Assembly: GCF_947499065.1 (NCBI RefSeq)
Contig: NZ_CANMMT010000006.1
Span: 124,001 to 188,000 of the forward strand
Source of the DNA: an uncultured Tenacibaculum sp.
GTDB lineage: Bacteria; Bacteroidota; Bacteroidia; Flavobacteriales; Flavobacteriaceae
Length of the DNA: 64,000 nt
Direction: 5' to 3'
Part shown: positions 1 to 9,782 of the stretch, piece by piece
Layout of the letters: every line of letters begins with the position of its first letter
Numbering within the stretch: the first letter of the stretch is position 1
Notes under the pieces: model-generated
Told to the model about the DNA's origin: nothing
What the model saw: only the letters and a program-made list of their open reading frames with translations
The model's database searches: none
Translations under genes and position numbers: made by a program

Positions 1-398
1 CAACCATGACCTTTAAACTTTTTAGTAAAGTTTATAGTTGCTACGGTATTAGCATAACTAAAAAATAATTTATCTGGATGCTTTTGACGATCAAGACGAT
101 CTTCTATCAAATCCATTTCATGCTTTAACATTTTCTTTAATCGAGGCTCAGTTACATATCTGTTGTCTTCCTCAATACCATAAATAGCATCTGAAAAATC
201 CTTATCATAAGCACTCATTGCTTTTGCAATAGTACCTGAAGCACCACCGGCTCTAAAAAAATTACGAACAGTTTCTTGACCCGCTCCAATCTCAGCAAAT
301 GTTCCATAAATATGAGCATTTAGATTGATTTTTAAAGCTTTAGTTCTAGTAGTTGGGACTGTACTTATCTTCTGATCTCCTTTTAGCGTAATTGCCAT
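1..398 (-). CDS. Conserved protein of unknown function, N-terminal part only
   Basis: This open reading frame begins with ATG at 398 on the minus strand and runs off the left edge, so 132 codons are visible. The protein starts MAITLKGDQK and contains a striking Gly-rich segment around residues 37-60 (GAGQETVRNFFRAGGASG) followed by a charged helical stretch. There is no signal peptide or membrane segment in the visible part. I recognise it as a conserved bacterial cytosolic protein but cannot name a function. A TACATTTG element (423-430) lies 24 bases upstream of the start and supports it. It is divergent from the PhnP-like gene. The C-terminal part, which would decide the family, is outside the window. 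Confidence 0.75.
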   Translation of the reverse strand, partial: MAITLKGDQKISTVPTTRTKALKINLNAHIYGTFAEIGAGQETVRNFFRAGGASGTIAKAMSAYDKDFSDAIYGIEEDNRYVTEPRLKKMLKHEMDLIEDRLDRQKHPDKLFFSYANTVATINFTKKFKGHG

Positions 399-422
399 TC
401 TTTTATTTTTAGTTACGTAAAA

Positions 423-430
423 CAAATGTA
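423..430 (-). promoter_or_regulatory. Candidate -7 promoter element for the left-edge gene
   Basis: Read on the minus strand this is TACATTTG, a full match to the Bacteroidota housekeeping -7 consensus TAnnTTTG. It lies 24 bases upstream of the ATG at 398. I did not find a convincing -33 TTG at the usual spacing. Confidence 0.45.
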
Positions 431-463
431 CAGAAAATCGGAATTATCAGACAATATTTGTCG

Positions 464-471
464 TATTTTTG
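464..471 (+). promoter_or_regulatory. Candidate -7 promoter element for the PhnP-like gene
   Basis: TATTTTTG matches TAnnTTTG and sits eight bases before the ATG at 480. It argues against the in-frame ATG at 426, which lies upstream of the promoter. Confidence 0.4.
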
Positions 472-479
472 TGATAATA

Positions 480-1259
480 ATGGAGAAAAAAAAGCAATTA
501 AAAGTAACTTTTTTAGGTACAGGAACTTCAACTGGAGTTCCTATGCTTACAAGTAAGCACCCGGTAGCTTTATCAAAAGACCCTAGAGACAGGCGTTTAA
601 GGTCTTCGGTGCTAATTTCATGGGATGATAATGTTAATTATGTAATTGATTGTGGACCTGACTTCCGTCAACAGATGATGAGGGAAGAAGTTATGTCTAT
701 TAATGGGATTTTATTTACCCATGAACATGCAGATCATATTGCTGGTTTAGATGAAATCAGACCCTATTGTTTTCAAATGGGAGAGGTTCCTTTGTATGCT
801 TCAAAAAGAGTATTCAATGTGTTAAGGAAGAGGTACGATTATATTTTCGCTACAGAAAACCGTTATCCAAGTGCACCAAAAGTGTCAACTACTACAATTT
901 CCCATCATGAAAGTTTCTTTTTAGAAGGGGTAAAAGTTACTCCTATTGAAGTAATGCATGGTCGCTTACCAATTTTAGGATATCGATTTAATAATATTGC
1001 TTATGTAACCGATATTAAAACAATTTCTGAGGAAGAGAAAGAAAAATTAAAAGATTTAGATGTTTTAATTGTTACGGGGTTAAGAAGAGAATTGCATGCA
1101 ACTCATTTTAATTTAGAAGAAGCTCTTAATTTTATAGAGGAAGTGAAACCTAAAAAAACATATTTAACACATATTAGTGAATTATTAGGTTTGCATGCCG
1201 AAGTAGAAAAAGAATTGCCCGATAATGTGTTTTTATCTTATGATGGACTTGTTATTTAA
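480..1259 (+). CDS. PhnP-like metallo-beta-lactamase fold phosphodiesterase
   Basis: The 259-aa protein has the metallo-beta-lactamase fold of the PhnP / phosphoribosyl 1,2-cyclic phosphodiesterase group, which hydrolyses cyclic phosphodiesters with two bound metals. The metal motif HEHADH is at residues 81-86, with further ligands in a YVTD segment and a C-terminal THIS histidine. The N-terminal GTGTSTGVP strand-loop is typical of this family rather than of beta-lactamases or RNase Z. I chose ATG 480 because the upstream in-frame ATG (426) precedes the -7 element. Bacteroidota homologues usually stand alone, outside phn operons, so the real substrate is open. Cytosolic. Confidence 0.85.
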   Translation: MEKKKQLKVTFLGTGTSTGVPMLTSKHPVALSKDPRDRRLRSSVLISWDDNVNYVIDCGPDFRQQMMREEVMSINGILFTHEHADHIAGLDEIRPYCFQMGEVPLYASKRVFNVLRKRYDYIFATENRYPSAPKVSTTTISHHESFFLEGVKVTPIEVMHGRLPILGYRFNNIAYVTDIKTISEEEKEKLKDLDVLIVTGLRRELHATHFNLEEALNFIEEVKPKKTYLTHISELLGLHAEVEKELPDNVFLSYDGLVI

Positions 1260-1357
1260 TAAGTATCATCTTTTTCAATAGTATTATTAATATAAATTAG
1301 TGAAAGTAATTGAGGTTTATAAAATTGCTTTTTATTTTTACAAAAACATTCTGTTAC

Positions 1358-2116
1358 ATGAAAATTATTATATCTCCAGCTAAGTCGTTAGATTTTGAAA
1401 ATAAAGCTAACACTACTTTATATACTGAACCAAGGTTTTTAGAGCAATCAGCAAAATTAAACAAGAAGCTAAAAACATTATCAAGAAAGAAATTATCTGA
1501 ATTGATGAAAATTTCCGATGATTTGGCTAGTTTAAATTATGATAGGAATCAAGAGTGGTTACCACCATTTACTATAGATAACGCTAAACAGGCTGTGTAC
1601 GCTTTTACAGGTGAAGTTTTTAGAGGGATAGATGTTAATTCTTTATCAGAAGACAAGGTGCCTAGCTTACAAGAAAAGTTAAGAATATTGTCAGGACTTT
1701 ATGGTTTATTAAAGCCATTAGATTTAATTCAACCTTATCGCTTAGAGATGGGAACAAAATTAAAGGTAGGAAGAGCTGATAACTTATATAAGTTTTGGGG
1801 AGATACATTAGCAAATTCTTTAAATGAAGAATTAGAAGAAGGCGAGTTGTTGATTAATTTAGCAAGTTCAGAGTATTTTAAAGCTTTACCAAAGAAAACA
1901 TTAAAAGTACCGATGATTACTCCAGTTTTTAAAGATTTTAAAAACGGGCAGTATAAGACAATTATGACATTTGCTAAAAAAGCCAGAGGTTTAATGGTGC
2001 GTTATATTATTGAAAATGATATAAAGAATTTGGAAGAACTTAAAGGCTTTAATGTAGAGGGATATGGTTTTTCAGAAGAAATGTCAACTGAAACTGAATT
2101 AGTTTTTACAAGATAA
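1358..2116 (+). CDS. yaaA: Peroxide stress protein YaaA (DUF328)
   Basis: The 252-aa product begins MKIIISPAKSLDF, the conserved N-terminus of YaaA. It also carries the family's Y-G-L-LKPLD-IQPYRLEMG core near residues 115-135 and a C-terminal FKD-KNGQYK block. YaaA proteins reduce intracellular free iron and limit hydroxyl-radical damage during peroxide stress; a DNA-binding fold has been described. The in-frame upstream Met at 1310 adds a 16-residue hydrophobic extension absent from the family, so 1358 is the start. It is monocistronic, convergent with the YchJ-like gene three bases downstream, and no terminator is evident between them. Confidence 0.9.
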   Translation: MKIIISPAKSLDFENKANTTLYTEPRFLEQSAKLNKKLKTLSRKKLSELMKISDDLASLNYDRNQEWLPPFTIDNAKQAVYAFTGEVFRGIDVNSLSEDKVPSLQEKLRILSGLYGLLKPLDLIQPYRLEMGTKLKVGRADNLYKFWGDTLANSLNEELEEGELLINLASSEYFKALPKKTLKVPMITPVFKDFKNGQYKTIMTFAKKARGLMVRYIIENDIKNLEELKGFNVEGYGFSEEMSTETELVFTR

Positions 2117-2119
2117 CAA

Positions 2120-2506
2120 CTAATTAGCATCAAAATATACCCAATGGTTATTTTCTTTGTAGAATTTAGAGTTTTCATGGATAAATTCTAAATTTCCATT
2201 TTCAATAAAAAAAGCTTTAAATTCTACAGTACCATTGGAGTCAGATGGTTTTCCTTCAGTGCTTGTTAAAACATCTAATTTTACCCAAGTAACTGATTTA
2301 GTCCATGCTAAAATTTCTTTTTTCTCACGTTTAGATGGTCGTTTTTTACTATGATGACTTTTCTGTAAATAATCAATATTGGCTAATGCGAAAGCGCTAT
2401 ATCTCGAACGCATTAATTCTTCTGCAGTGTTGGCCATATGAATATCTTTGTGTATTCTTCCACAACATAATTTATACTCAATATTAGGATTACAAGGACA
2501 TTTCAT
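2120..2506 (-). CDS. YchJ-like SEC-C motif protein (UPF0225)
   Basis: The 128-aa protein opens with a Cys-rich zinc-binding knuckle, CPCNP followed by CCGR, as in YchJ proteins. The family core AEELMRSRYSAFALANIDYL follows at about residues 28-47 and a cystatin/NTF2-like sheet ends in HWVYFDA. The function is not established experimentally, but homologues are thought to act in protein quality control or nucleic-acid handling because of the SEC-C-like knuckle. It is preceded by a 119-aa hypothetical gene five bases away, so the two probably share one mRNA. Confidence 0.82.
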   Translation of the reverse strand: MKCPCNPNIEYKLCCGRIHKDIHMANTAEELMRSRYSAFALANIDYLQKSHHSKKRPSKREKKEILAWTKSVTWVKLDVLTSTEGKPSDSNGTVEFKAFFIENGNLEFIHENSKFYKENNHWVYFDAN

Positions 2507-2511
2507 ACTTT

Positions 2512-2961
<450 letters not shown>

Positions 2962-5817
2962 TTAAGCTTCCGCTTCCATATAATCTTCAATAGGATTACA
3001 AGAACAAATTAAATTTCTATCTCCAAAAGCATCATCAACACGACGAACTGAAGGCCAGAATTTATTGTCAGCAATATAATCTAATGGGAATGCTGCTTGC
3101 TTACGAGAATATGGTAAATCCCATTCATCGGCAGTTAGCATTTCCTGGGTATGTGGAGCGTTTTTCAAAATGTTGTTATTATCATCTTTTGTAGCTTCAC
3201 TTATTTCTTTACGAATAGCAATTAAAGCATCGCAAAAACGATCTAACTCAGTAACACTTTCACTTTCTGTAGGCTCAACCATAATAGTTCCAGCAACAGG
3301 GAAAGACACAGTAGGAGCATGGAAACCATAGTCCATTAAACGCTTAGCGATGTCTACAACTTCTATTCCATTTTGTTTAAACTCACGACAGTCTAAAATC
3401 ATTTCGTGAGCAGCACGATTTAATTCACCAGTATATAAAGTACTAAAGTGACCGCTTAAACGCTCTTTCATGTAGTTAGCGTTTAAAATAGCATTTTTAG
3501 TAGAGTTAGTTAAGCCATCAGCACCTAGCATTGTAATGTATCCATAAGAAATTAAACAAGCTAAGGCAGATCCCCAAGGAGCAGCTGATATAGCTGTAAT
3601 AGGGTTTTCTCCTCCTGTTGAAATAACTGGGTTTGTAGGTAAAAATGGAACTAATTGAGGAGCTACACAGATTGGCCCAACACCAGGTCCACCACCACCA
3701 TGAGGAATAGCGAAAGTTTTATGTAAGTTTAAGTGACAAACATCAGCTCCAATAGTAGCAGGATTAGTTAATCCAACTTGAGCATTCATATTGGCACCGT
3801 CCATATAAACTTGTCCACCGTTGTCATGAATAATTTGAGTAATTTCTTTAATGGCTTTTTCATAAACTCCATGAGTAGATGGGTAAGTAACCATTAAAGC
3901 AGCAAGATTATCTTTGTGTTTTTCAGCTTTAGCACGTAAGTCTTCTACATCAATATTACCTCTTTCATCAGTTTTGGTAACAACCACTTTCATACCAGCC
4001 ATAACAGCAGATGCAGGGTTGGTTCCGTGTGCAGAAGCAGGAATTAAACAGATATTTCTGTTAGTATCTCCATTAGCTTCATGATATGCACGAATAACCA
4101 TTAATCCAGCAAATTCACCTTGAGCTCCAGAATTTGGTTGTAATGAAGTGCCTGCAAAACCAGTAATTACATTTAATTGGTTTTCTAAGTTAGTTAAAAC
4201 TTCTTGATATCCCTGAGCCTGTTCTACAGGTACAAAAGGGTGAATATTACCCCATTGTGGATTACTCAAAGGTAGCATTTCAGAAGCTGCATTTAACTTC
4301 ATGGTACAAGAACCTAAAGAAATCATTGAATGATTTAAAGCTAAATCTTTACGTTCTAATTTTTTAATATAACGCATCATTTCAGTTTCTGATTGATACG
4401 TGTTGAATATTTCGTTGTCTAAGAAAGAAGTACTTCTTTGAACGTTTTCAGGAATAACATCTAATGAAGTGAATTCTGAAATGGTGATATCCTGAACATT
4501 GAAAGCTTGTTCGAAGCAATCAATAATAGCATTAATTTCTTTTAAGCTAACAGTTTCGTTTACAGAAATAGAAACGTGGTTGTTATCTACATAGTTAAAG
4601 TTAATAGCATTCTTTTCAGCAACAGAACGTAATTTTTCAGCTTCTACTTCAACTAAAATTGTGTCGAAATATGAAGTGTTTTTTTGTTTGAAACCTAAAC
4701 GTTCTAAAGCAGATGCTAATGTATTAGTTGCTGAATGAACTTTATCGGCAATAAATTGTAAACCATCTTTACCATGATAAACAGCATACATACCTGCCAT
4801 AACAGCTAATAAAACCTGTGCGGTACAAATGTTAGATGTTGCTTTTTCACGTTTAATATGTTGCTCACGAGTTTGTAAAGCCATACGTAAAGCACGTCCA
4901 CCGTTAACATCTTTGGTAACACCAATTATACGTCCAGGGATACTTCTTTTATAAGCTTCTTTAGTTGCAAAATAACCAGCGTGAGGACCTCCATAACCTA
5001 ATGGAATACCAAAACGTTGTGTTGTTCCTACCACTACATCTGCACCAAACTCAGCTGGAGCTTTTAATTTTACTAAAGATAAAATATCAGCAGCTACTGC
5101 TACTTTTATGTTTTTGTCGTTACAGTTAGCAACAAAAGATGTATAGTCGTAAACTTGTCCATGTTTTCCAGGGTATTGAACTATAGCACCGAAGAATTCT
5201 TCTGAAAAATCAAACTCTTCATGGTTTCCAATTACAAGTTCAATTCCAATTGGGATGGCACGTGTTTGTAATACAGATAATGTTTGCGGTAAAATTTCTT
5301 TTGAAATAAAGAACTTATTAACCCCAGCTTTTTTCTGAGCACGTTCACGAACATCAAATAATAAAGCCATGGCTTCAGCAGCAGCAGTTCCTTCGTCTAA
5401 TAAAGAAGCATTTGCTAACTCCATACCTGTTAAATCACAAACCATAGTTTGGTAATTTAATAAAGCTTCTAAACGTCCTTGAGCAATCTCAGCTTGATAA
5501 GGAGTATAGGCAGTATACCAACCTGGGTTTTCTAAAATGTTTCTTTGAATAACACTAGGAACAATAGCTTCATGATATCCTAAACCAATATAACTTTTAA
5601 ACACTTTATTTTTAGCGCCTAATTCATTAATGTGATTTAAATATTCATATTCACTCATTGCAGGTGCTAAATCCAATTCGTTTTTTAAACGAATATCGTC
5701 AGGAATAGTTTCATAAATTAATTGATCTAAACTCTCTACACCAATAGATGAAAGCATTTGTTTATGGTCTTTTTTACGAGGACCAATATGTCTTAATTGA
5801 AATGAATTCGTGTTCAT
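2962..5817 (-). CDS. gcvP: Glycine dehydrogenase (decarboxylating), P-protein
   Basis: The 951-aa protein is a full-length single-chain P-protein of the glycine cleavage system, which decarboxylates glycine with PLP and transfers aminomethyl to the lipoyl H-protein. Both homologous halves are present. The C-terminal half carries the PLP lysine in [18 protein letters not shown] near residue 700, and the N-terminal half the [11 protein letters not shown] segment. No other gcv gene is in the window. It is a single-gene unit with its own terminator and a -7 element at 5843-5850. Length and motifs are normal. Confidence 0.97.
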   Translation of the reverse strand: MNTNSFQLRHIGPRKKDHKQMLSSIGVESLDQLIYETIPDDIRLKNELDLAPAMSEYEYLNHINELGAKNKVFKSYIGLGYHEAIVPSVIQRNILENPGWYTAYTPYQAEIAQGRLEALLNYQTMVCDLTGMELANASLLDEGTAAAEAMALLFDVRERAQKKAGVNKFFISKEILPQTLSVLQTRAIPIGIELVIGNHEEFDFSEEFFGAIVQYPGKHGQVYDYTSFVANCNDKNIKVAVAADILSLVKLKAPAEFGADVVVGTTQRFGIPLGYGGPHAGYFATKEAYKRSIPGRIIGVTKDVNGGRALRMALQTREQHIKREKATSNICTAQVLLAVMAGMYAVYHGKDGLQFIADKVHSATNTLASALERLGFKQKNTSYFDTILVEVEAEKLRSVAEKNAINFNYVDNNHVSISVNETVSLKEINAIIDCFEQAFNVQDITISEFTSLDVIPENVQRSTSFLDNEIFNTYQSETEMMRYIKKLERKDLALNHSMISLGSCTMKLNAASEMLPLSNPQWGNIHPFVPVEQAQGYQEVLTNLENQLNVITGFAGTSLQPNSGAQGEFAGLMVIRAYHEANGDTNRNICLIPASAHGTNPASAVMAGMKVVVTKTDERGNIDVEDLRAKAEKHKDNLAALMVTYPSTHGVYEKAIKEITQIIHDNGGQVYMDGANMNAQVGLTNPATIGADVCHLNLHKTFAIPHGGGGPGVGPICVAPQLVPFLPTNPVISTGGENPITAISAAPWGSALACLISYGYITMLGADGLTNSTKNAILNANYMKERLSGHFSTLYTGELNRAAHEMILDCREFKQNGIEVVDIAKRLMDYGFHAPTVSFPVAGTIMVEPTESESVTELDRFCDALIAIRKEISEATKDDNNNILKNAPHTQEMLTADEWDLPYSRKQAAFPLDYIADNKFWPSVRRVDDAFGDRNLICSCNPIEDYMEAEA

Positions 5818-5842
5818 TTGTGTTGTTGTTTTTTAAGTGGCT

Positions 5843-5850
5843 CAAAAATA
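5843..5850 (-). promoter_or_regulatory. Candidate -7 element for gcvP
   Basis: On the minus strand this reads TATTTTTG, matching TAnnTTTG, about 25 bases before the gcvP ATG. The whole divergent region to the next gene is 130 bp, and I see no glycine riboswitch in it. Confidence 0.45.
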
Positions 5851-5935
5851 GTGAAATTGTACGATTACTGGATGTATATTTTATGTTAAAAACGATATTT
5901 TATTAACCAAATGTTAAGGGTGTAAACATAAAAGT

Positions 5936-5943
5936 TATTTTTG
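5936..5943 (+). promoter_or_regulatory. Candidate -7 element abutting the UbiA-like start codon
   Basis: TATTTTTG is a full TAnnTTTG match and ends exactly four bases before the ATG at 5948. If it is used, transcription would begin at or next to the start codon, giving a leaderless mRNA. The same four-base spacing recurs at 33796 and 36707. Confidence 0.4.
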
Positions 5944-5947
5944 TGTA

Positions 5948-6760
5948 ATGAAGCTTTTAAAAATTATATTAGATTTCTATATAAACTCTAGTATTCATGT
6001 GGCATTAGCAGTATTTACTTTTGTTAGAATTACCCAATTGTATTTTAATTCATCATACAATGAATCACTAGATTATTTTATCTTTTATGGAACAATTACG
6101 GGGTATAATTTTGTGAAATATGCAGGAGTAGCAAAATTACATCATAGAAGTTTAACAACTCATTTAAAGATTATTCAAATTTTTTCATTGATTTGCTTCT
6201 TATTGTTATGCTATTATACCTGGCAACTTTCAATAAAAACATTGTTGTTAATTATGCCTTTTGGCTTTTTAACTTTGTTATATGCAGTTCCTTTTCTAAG
6301 TGGTTTTCAAAAGAATTTAAGGAGTATAGGGTATTTAAAAATTGTAATTGTTGCTTTAGTATGGATGGGAACAACAGTTATTCTTCCTATTTATGATGCT
6401 GATTTAGGGGTTTCGTATAATGTTGTTTTGATTTCTGTACAGCGTTTTTTATTGGTAGTGACTTTGATATTGCCTTTTGATATAAGAGATGTAAAATATG
6501 ATGCCATTTCATTACAAACTATTCCTAAAAAGATAGGGGTTCAAAATACAAAGAAGTTGGGTTATGTATTGTTAACCATTTGCTTAGTGCTAGAGTTTTT
6601 TATAAGTTCTAGTATTGAATTTAGGATTTCGTTTTTGGTAATTTATTCACTTTTATTGATTTTATTGTTTAAATCTTCGGAAAATCAATCGAAGTATTAC
6701 AGTTCTTTTATTGTGGAAGCTATTCCGATTTTTTGGTTTCTTTTTCTTTCTGTTTTTTAG
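5948..6760 (+). CDS. UbiA-superfamily-like integral membrane protein with degenerate first Asp motif
   Basis: The 270-aa protein is almost entirely hydrophobic, with about eight or nine predicted membrane helices. Residues 178-185, DIRDVKYD, match the second Asp-rich motif of UbiA prenyltransferases, followed by KKIGVQNTKKLGY as in that superfamily. The first motif (normally NDxxDxxxD), expected near residues 51-60, reads TGYNFVKYAG and lacks the Asp residues that bind Mg-diphosphate. It may be a diverged or inactive prenyltransferase. It lies between gcvP and serA with no functional link. The start is constrained because the next Met is far inside. Confidence 0.7.
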   Translation: MKLLKIILDFYINSSIHVALAVFTFVRITQLYFNSSYNESLDYFIFYGTITGYNFVKYAGVAKLHHRSLTTHLKIIQIFSLICFLLLCYYTWQLSIKTLLLIMPFGFLTLLYAVPFLSGFQKNLRSIGYLKIVIVALVWMGTTVILPIYDADLGVSYNVVLISVQRFLLVVTLILPFDIRDVKYDAISLQTIPKKIGVQNTKKLGYVLLTICLVLEFFISSSIEFRISFLVIYSLLLILLFKSSENQSKYYSSFIVEAIPIFWFLFLSVF

Positions 6761-6912
6761 TTTTTTTAAGAATAAACTTCATTTCTAAAAGGAATAATAG
6801 GTGAATATGAAAATGTTATCATTTTGTGATACTTTTTTTGCCTATCATTTGTACTTTAGTGGAGTCAAAAACATACAACACAACAACAAAAAAAAGAGTA
6901 AAAATTTGTAAC

Positions 6913-8805
6913 ATGAACTTAGTAAAACGAAATTTCGTTTTCGATTTCGATAGCACTCTAACAAGAGTAGAAGCATTAGATGTTTTAGCAGAAATCACTT
7001 TGGTAGGAAATCCAAAGAAGGAAGAAATTATTCAGGAGATTACAGAAATAACCAATCAAGGAATTGATGGAGAAATTTCATTTCCTCAATCTTTAGAAAA
7101 ACGTATTCAGTTATTGAATGCTAAAAAATCTGATTTATCCTTATTAATAGGCGAATTAAAAAAGCATGTTTCCTCATCTATTGAAAGAAATAAAGAGTTT
7201 TTCGAGAGCTTTTCTGATGATATTTATGTAATATCTGCTGGATTTAAGGAGTTTATAGATCCAATAGTTGCAGAGTATAATATTCCATCAGAGAGGGTCT
7301 TTGCAAATACCTTTCAGTTTGATGAAAATGAGAACATTATAGGTTTTGATAAGGAAAATTCTTTATCAAAGCATAATGGGAAAATAGAATGTCTTCAAAA
7401 ATTGAACTTAGATGGAGAAGTTCAAATGATTGGAGATGGTTATAGTGATGCAGTAACAAAAGAAGCAGGGGTTGCAGACAAGTTTTTTGCTTATACAGAA
7501 AATGTGTTAAGAGATAAAACAGTTGCCAATGCTGACCATGTTACGCCAAATTTAGATGAATTTTTATACGTAAACAAGTTGCCTAGAAATATATCATATC
7601 CAAAGAATAGAATAAAGATTTTATTGTTAGAAAATGTGCATCCAGATGCTTTTGCTAAGTTATCGAGTGATGGGTTTACAGTTGAAACAGTGTCAAGAAG
7701 TTTGTCGGAAGATGAATTGATTGAAAAGTTACAGGATGTCCATGTCTTAGGAATCCGTTCAAAAACACAAGTAACAAAACGTGTAATTGAAGCTGCTGAA
7801 AAATTAATGGTTGTTTCTGCATTTTGTATTGGGACTAAGCAGATAGATTTAGAAGCGTGTAAGGAAAATGGTATTGTAGTTTTTAATGCACCCTATAGTA
7901 ATACACGTTCAGTAGTTGAGTTGGCTATTGGAGAAATTATTATGCTAATGCGTAGTGTGTTTAAACGAAGTACAGAATTACATAATGGGCAATGGAATAA
8001 AACAGCGCAAGGTTCAAGAGAGGTGCGTGGTAAAAAACTAGGGATTGTTGGTTATGGAAACATAGGGAAGCAATTATCAGTTTTAGCAGAGGCTTTGGGT
8101 ATGGATGTGTACTATTATGATGTTGAAGATAAATTAGCCTTAGGAAATGCAACAAGAATAAATAGTTTAAAAGAATTGTTGAGTATTTCTGATGTAGTTA
8201 CCTTACATATAGATGATAATGCAGCAAATAAAAACTTTATAGGTGAAGAAGAGATTAGCTATATGAAAGATGGAGCGCATTTAGTAAATCTTTCAAGAGG
8301 TTTTGTGGTAGATATAGAAGCGTTAGTAAAAGCATTGAAGTCAGGTAAATTGGCAGGAGCAGCGGTTGATGTATATCCGGAAGAACCAAGAAAAAACGGT
8401 GATTTTTATACTCAATTAAAAGGATTAGATAATGTGATTTTAACACCACATGTTGGAGGGAGTACTGAAGAGGCTCAAAAAGATATTGCTGATTTTGTTC
8501 CTGGTAAAATAATGGCTTATATCAATTCGGGAAATACAGTAGATGCTGTTAATTTTCCTAATATAAGGTTGCCTCGTCAAACAAATGCACATCGTTTTTT
8601 GCATATTCATAAAAATGTGCCAGGAGTGATGGCGAAAATAAACAAAGTGTTGGCAAAATATGAGTTAAATATTACAGGTCAGTATTTATCTACAGATTCT
8701 AAAGTAGGGTATGTAATTACTGATGTTGATAAAGAATACAATGAAGAAGTAATTGAAAAACTTCGTAAAGTAGAAGGGACTCTTAGGTTTAGAGTACTTT
8801 ATTAA
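6913..8805 (+). CDS. serA: Phosphoserine phosphatase - D-3-phosphoglycerate dehydrogenase fusion
   Basis: This 630-aa protein joins two steps of serine synthesis. Residues 1-215 are a HAD-type phosphoserine phosphatase with motif DFDST at 11-15 and the late GDGYSDA motif near 174. Residues 233 onward are a SerA-type dehydrogenase with Rossmann motif GYGNIG at 380-385, RSVVELAIGE at 332-341, HVGGSTEEA near 535, and a C-terminal ACT domain that could sense serine. The intermediate transaminase SerC is not in the window. ATG 6913 is chosen because translation from the upstream GTG (6826) would add an unrelated hydrophobic leader. A strong terminator follows. Confidence 0.93.
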   Translation: MNLVKRNFVFDFDSTLTRVEALDVLAEITLVGNPKKEEIIQEITEITNQGIDGEISFPQSLEKRIQLLNAKKSDLSLLIGELKKHVSSSIERNKEFFESFSDDIYVISAGFKEFIDPIVAEYNIPSERVFANTFQFDENENIIGFDKENSLSKHNGKIECLQKLNLDGEVQMIGDGYSDAVTKEAGVADKFFAYTENVLRDKTVANADHVTPNLDEFLYVNKLPRNISYPKNRIKILLLENVHPDAFAKLSSDGFTVETVSRSLSEDELIEKLQDVHVLGIRSKTQVTKRVIEAAEKLMVVSAFCIGTKQIDLEACKENGIVVFNAPYSNTRSVVELAIGEIIMLMRSVFKRSTELHNGQWNKTAQGSREVRGKKLGIVGYGNIGKQLSVLAEALGMDVYYYDVEDKLALGNATRINSLKELLSISDVVTLHIDDNAANKNFIGEEEISYMKDGAHLVNLSRGFVVDIEALVKALKSGKLAGAAVDVYPEEPRKNGDFYTQLKGLDNVILTPHVGGSTEEAQKDIADFVPGKIMAYINSGNTVDAVNFPNIRLPRQTNAHRFLHIHKNVPGVMAKINKVLAKYELNITGQYLSTDSKVGYVITDVDKEYNEEVIEKLRKVEGTLRFRVLY

Positions 8806-8828
8806 AACGGATATAATTTTAAAGAAAG

Positions 8829-8860
8829 CGCCTTGTAATATTTACAAGGCGTTTTTTTTT
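8829..8860 (+). terminator. Rho-independent terminator after serA
   Basis: CGCCTTGTAA (8829-8838) pairs perfectly with TTACAAGGCG (8842-8851) and is followed by nine or more T. On the opposite strand it could serve the convergent IclR gene less well because its tail is not a pure U-tract. Confidence 0.88.
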
Positions 8861-9632
8861 ATAATGAATCAAAATCTTGTAAAGAATTTTCGATAATAGA
8901 AGCCCCTTTTTGTAATATAGCAATATAGTTTTGGACGTTTTCGATTCTAAATCGACTAGAGGGACCTGAAGCACTAAGGCTAGCAATAATATTTCCTTTT
9001 TTGTTAAAAATAGGAATAGCTATACAAATAAGTCCTAGTTCAAATTCTTCTAAATCTAATGCGTATTTTTGATTTTGTACCGTTTGTAAACAGTTTTTTA
9101 ATTCAGTTTTTTTGGTAATTGTATTTTGAGTAAAAGAATTTAAAGTGTTGCTTTTGAAATAATCATCTTGCTTTTCTGAAGAAGAAAAAGCTAGTAGTAA
9201 TTTACCAGAAGCAGTGGCATGAATAGGTTGATAAGATCCAATAGAAGTACTAATTTTTAAACCCTGCAAACTATCGGCTTTATTAATATAAAAAACTTGG
9301 TGGTCTTTTAGTGTGCCTAATAAAACTGTTTCTTGAATTTCTAAGGCAACATTTTTAATAGGTTGATTAGTAATAGTAATTAAAGATTGATACAAGGAAA
9401 CACGATTACCAAGTTCAAAAAGTTTACTTCCTAAACGATATTTTTCATTTTCATTTTGATGTATAACATTTAATGAAACTAATGTGCTTAAGAGTCTGTG
9501 TACTGTACTCTTGTTATAACCTGTTTTGTAGGCTAGTTCTCGAACACCCCATTCTTTTTTATCATTTGTAAAAGCATCTAAAAGAATAAAAGCTTTAATA
9601 ATAGATTGGTTTAAGTTCTTGTTATCCATCAT
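8859..9632 (-). CDS. IclR-family transcriptional regulator, probable kynurenine-operon regulator
   Basis: The 257-aa protein has an N-terminal winged helix (residues about 20-65, including VRELAYKTGYNKSTVHRLLS) and the IclR effector domain. The effector domain shows the typical HATASGKLLLAF segment near 140 and IASLSASGPSSRF near 225. Such proteins bind palindromic operators as dimers of dimers and respond to small aromatic or carboxylic metabolites. It is transcribed divergently from the kynurenine operon, with a 150-bp gap holding a 17-bp palindrome at 9689-9705. I therefore infer that it controls that operon in response to kynurenine or a downstream acid. Two consecutive ATG codons (9632, 9629) are possible starts. 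Confidence 0.9.
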   Translation of the reverse strand: MMDNKNLNQSIIKAFILLDAFTNDKKEWGVRELAYKTGYNKSTVHRLLSTLVSLNVIHQNENEKYRLGSKLFELGNRVSLYQSLITITNQPIKNVALEIQETVLLGTLKDHQVFYINKADSLQGLKISTSIGSYQPIHATASGKLLLAFSSSEKQDDYFKSNTLNSFTQNTITKKTELKNCLQTVQNQKYALDLEEFELGLICIAIPIFNKKGNIIASLSASGPSSRFRIENVQNYIAILQKGASIIENSLQDFDSL

Positions 9633-9688
9633 GTTTTAAAAAATCATTTTTGCTAATGTAAGAAAAAAGTGTAAATTTATAAAACGCC

Positions 9689-9705
9689 GTTTCAAATAAT
9701 GAAAC
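9689..9705. promoter_or_regulatory. Palindromic operator candidate between iclR and kynU
   Basis: GTTTCA - AATAA - TGAAAC is a perfect 6-5-6 inverted repeat in the divergent gap. Its arms resemble the TTTCA/TGAAA half-sites of IclR-family operators. A second, smaller palindrome (TTTCTAAGAAA) lies at about 9750-9760, nearer the kynU start. Confidence 0.55.
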
Positions 9706-9782
9706 ACTTTAGTTTTTCAATTTGCTTGTAAATGAATTATCTTTAGTGTTTCTAAGAAAAGGTTTTTTGAAAAAAAAGAAAC

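Noticed and set aside
5818..5947. Glycine riboswitch upstream of gcvP
   Set aside because: The 130-bp gap is AT-rich and too short, and the likely start leaves a leader of only about 20 bases.
6826..6912. GTG-initiated extension of the SerB-SerA protein
   Set aside because: The added residues are not HAD-like, and the family starts a few residues before DFDST.
9738..9745. TATCTTTA as kynU -7 promoter element
   Set aside because: It matches only loosely and no TTG is found at 19-21 bases upstream; the palindromes are stronger evidence of control.
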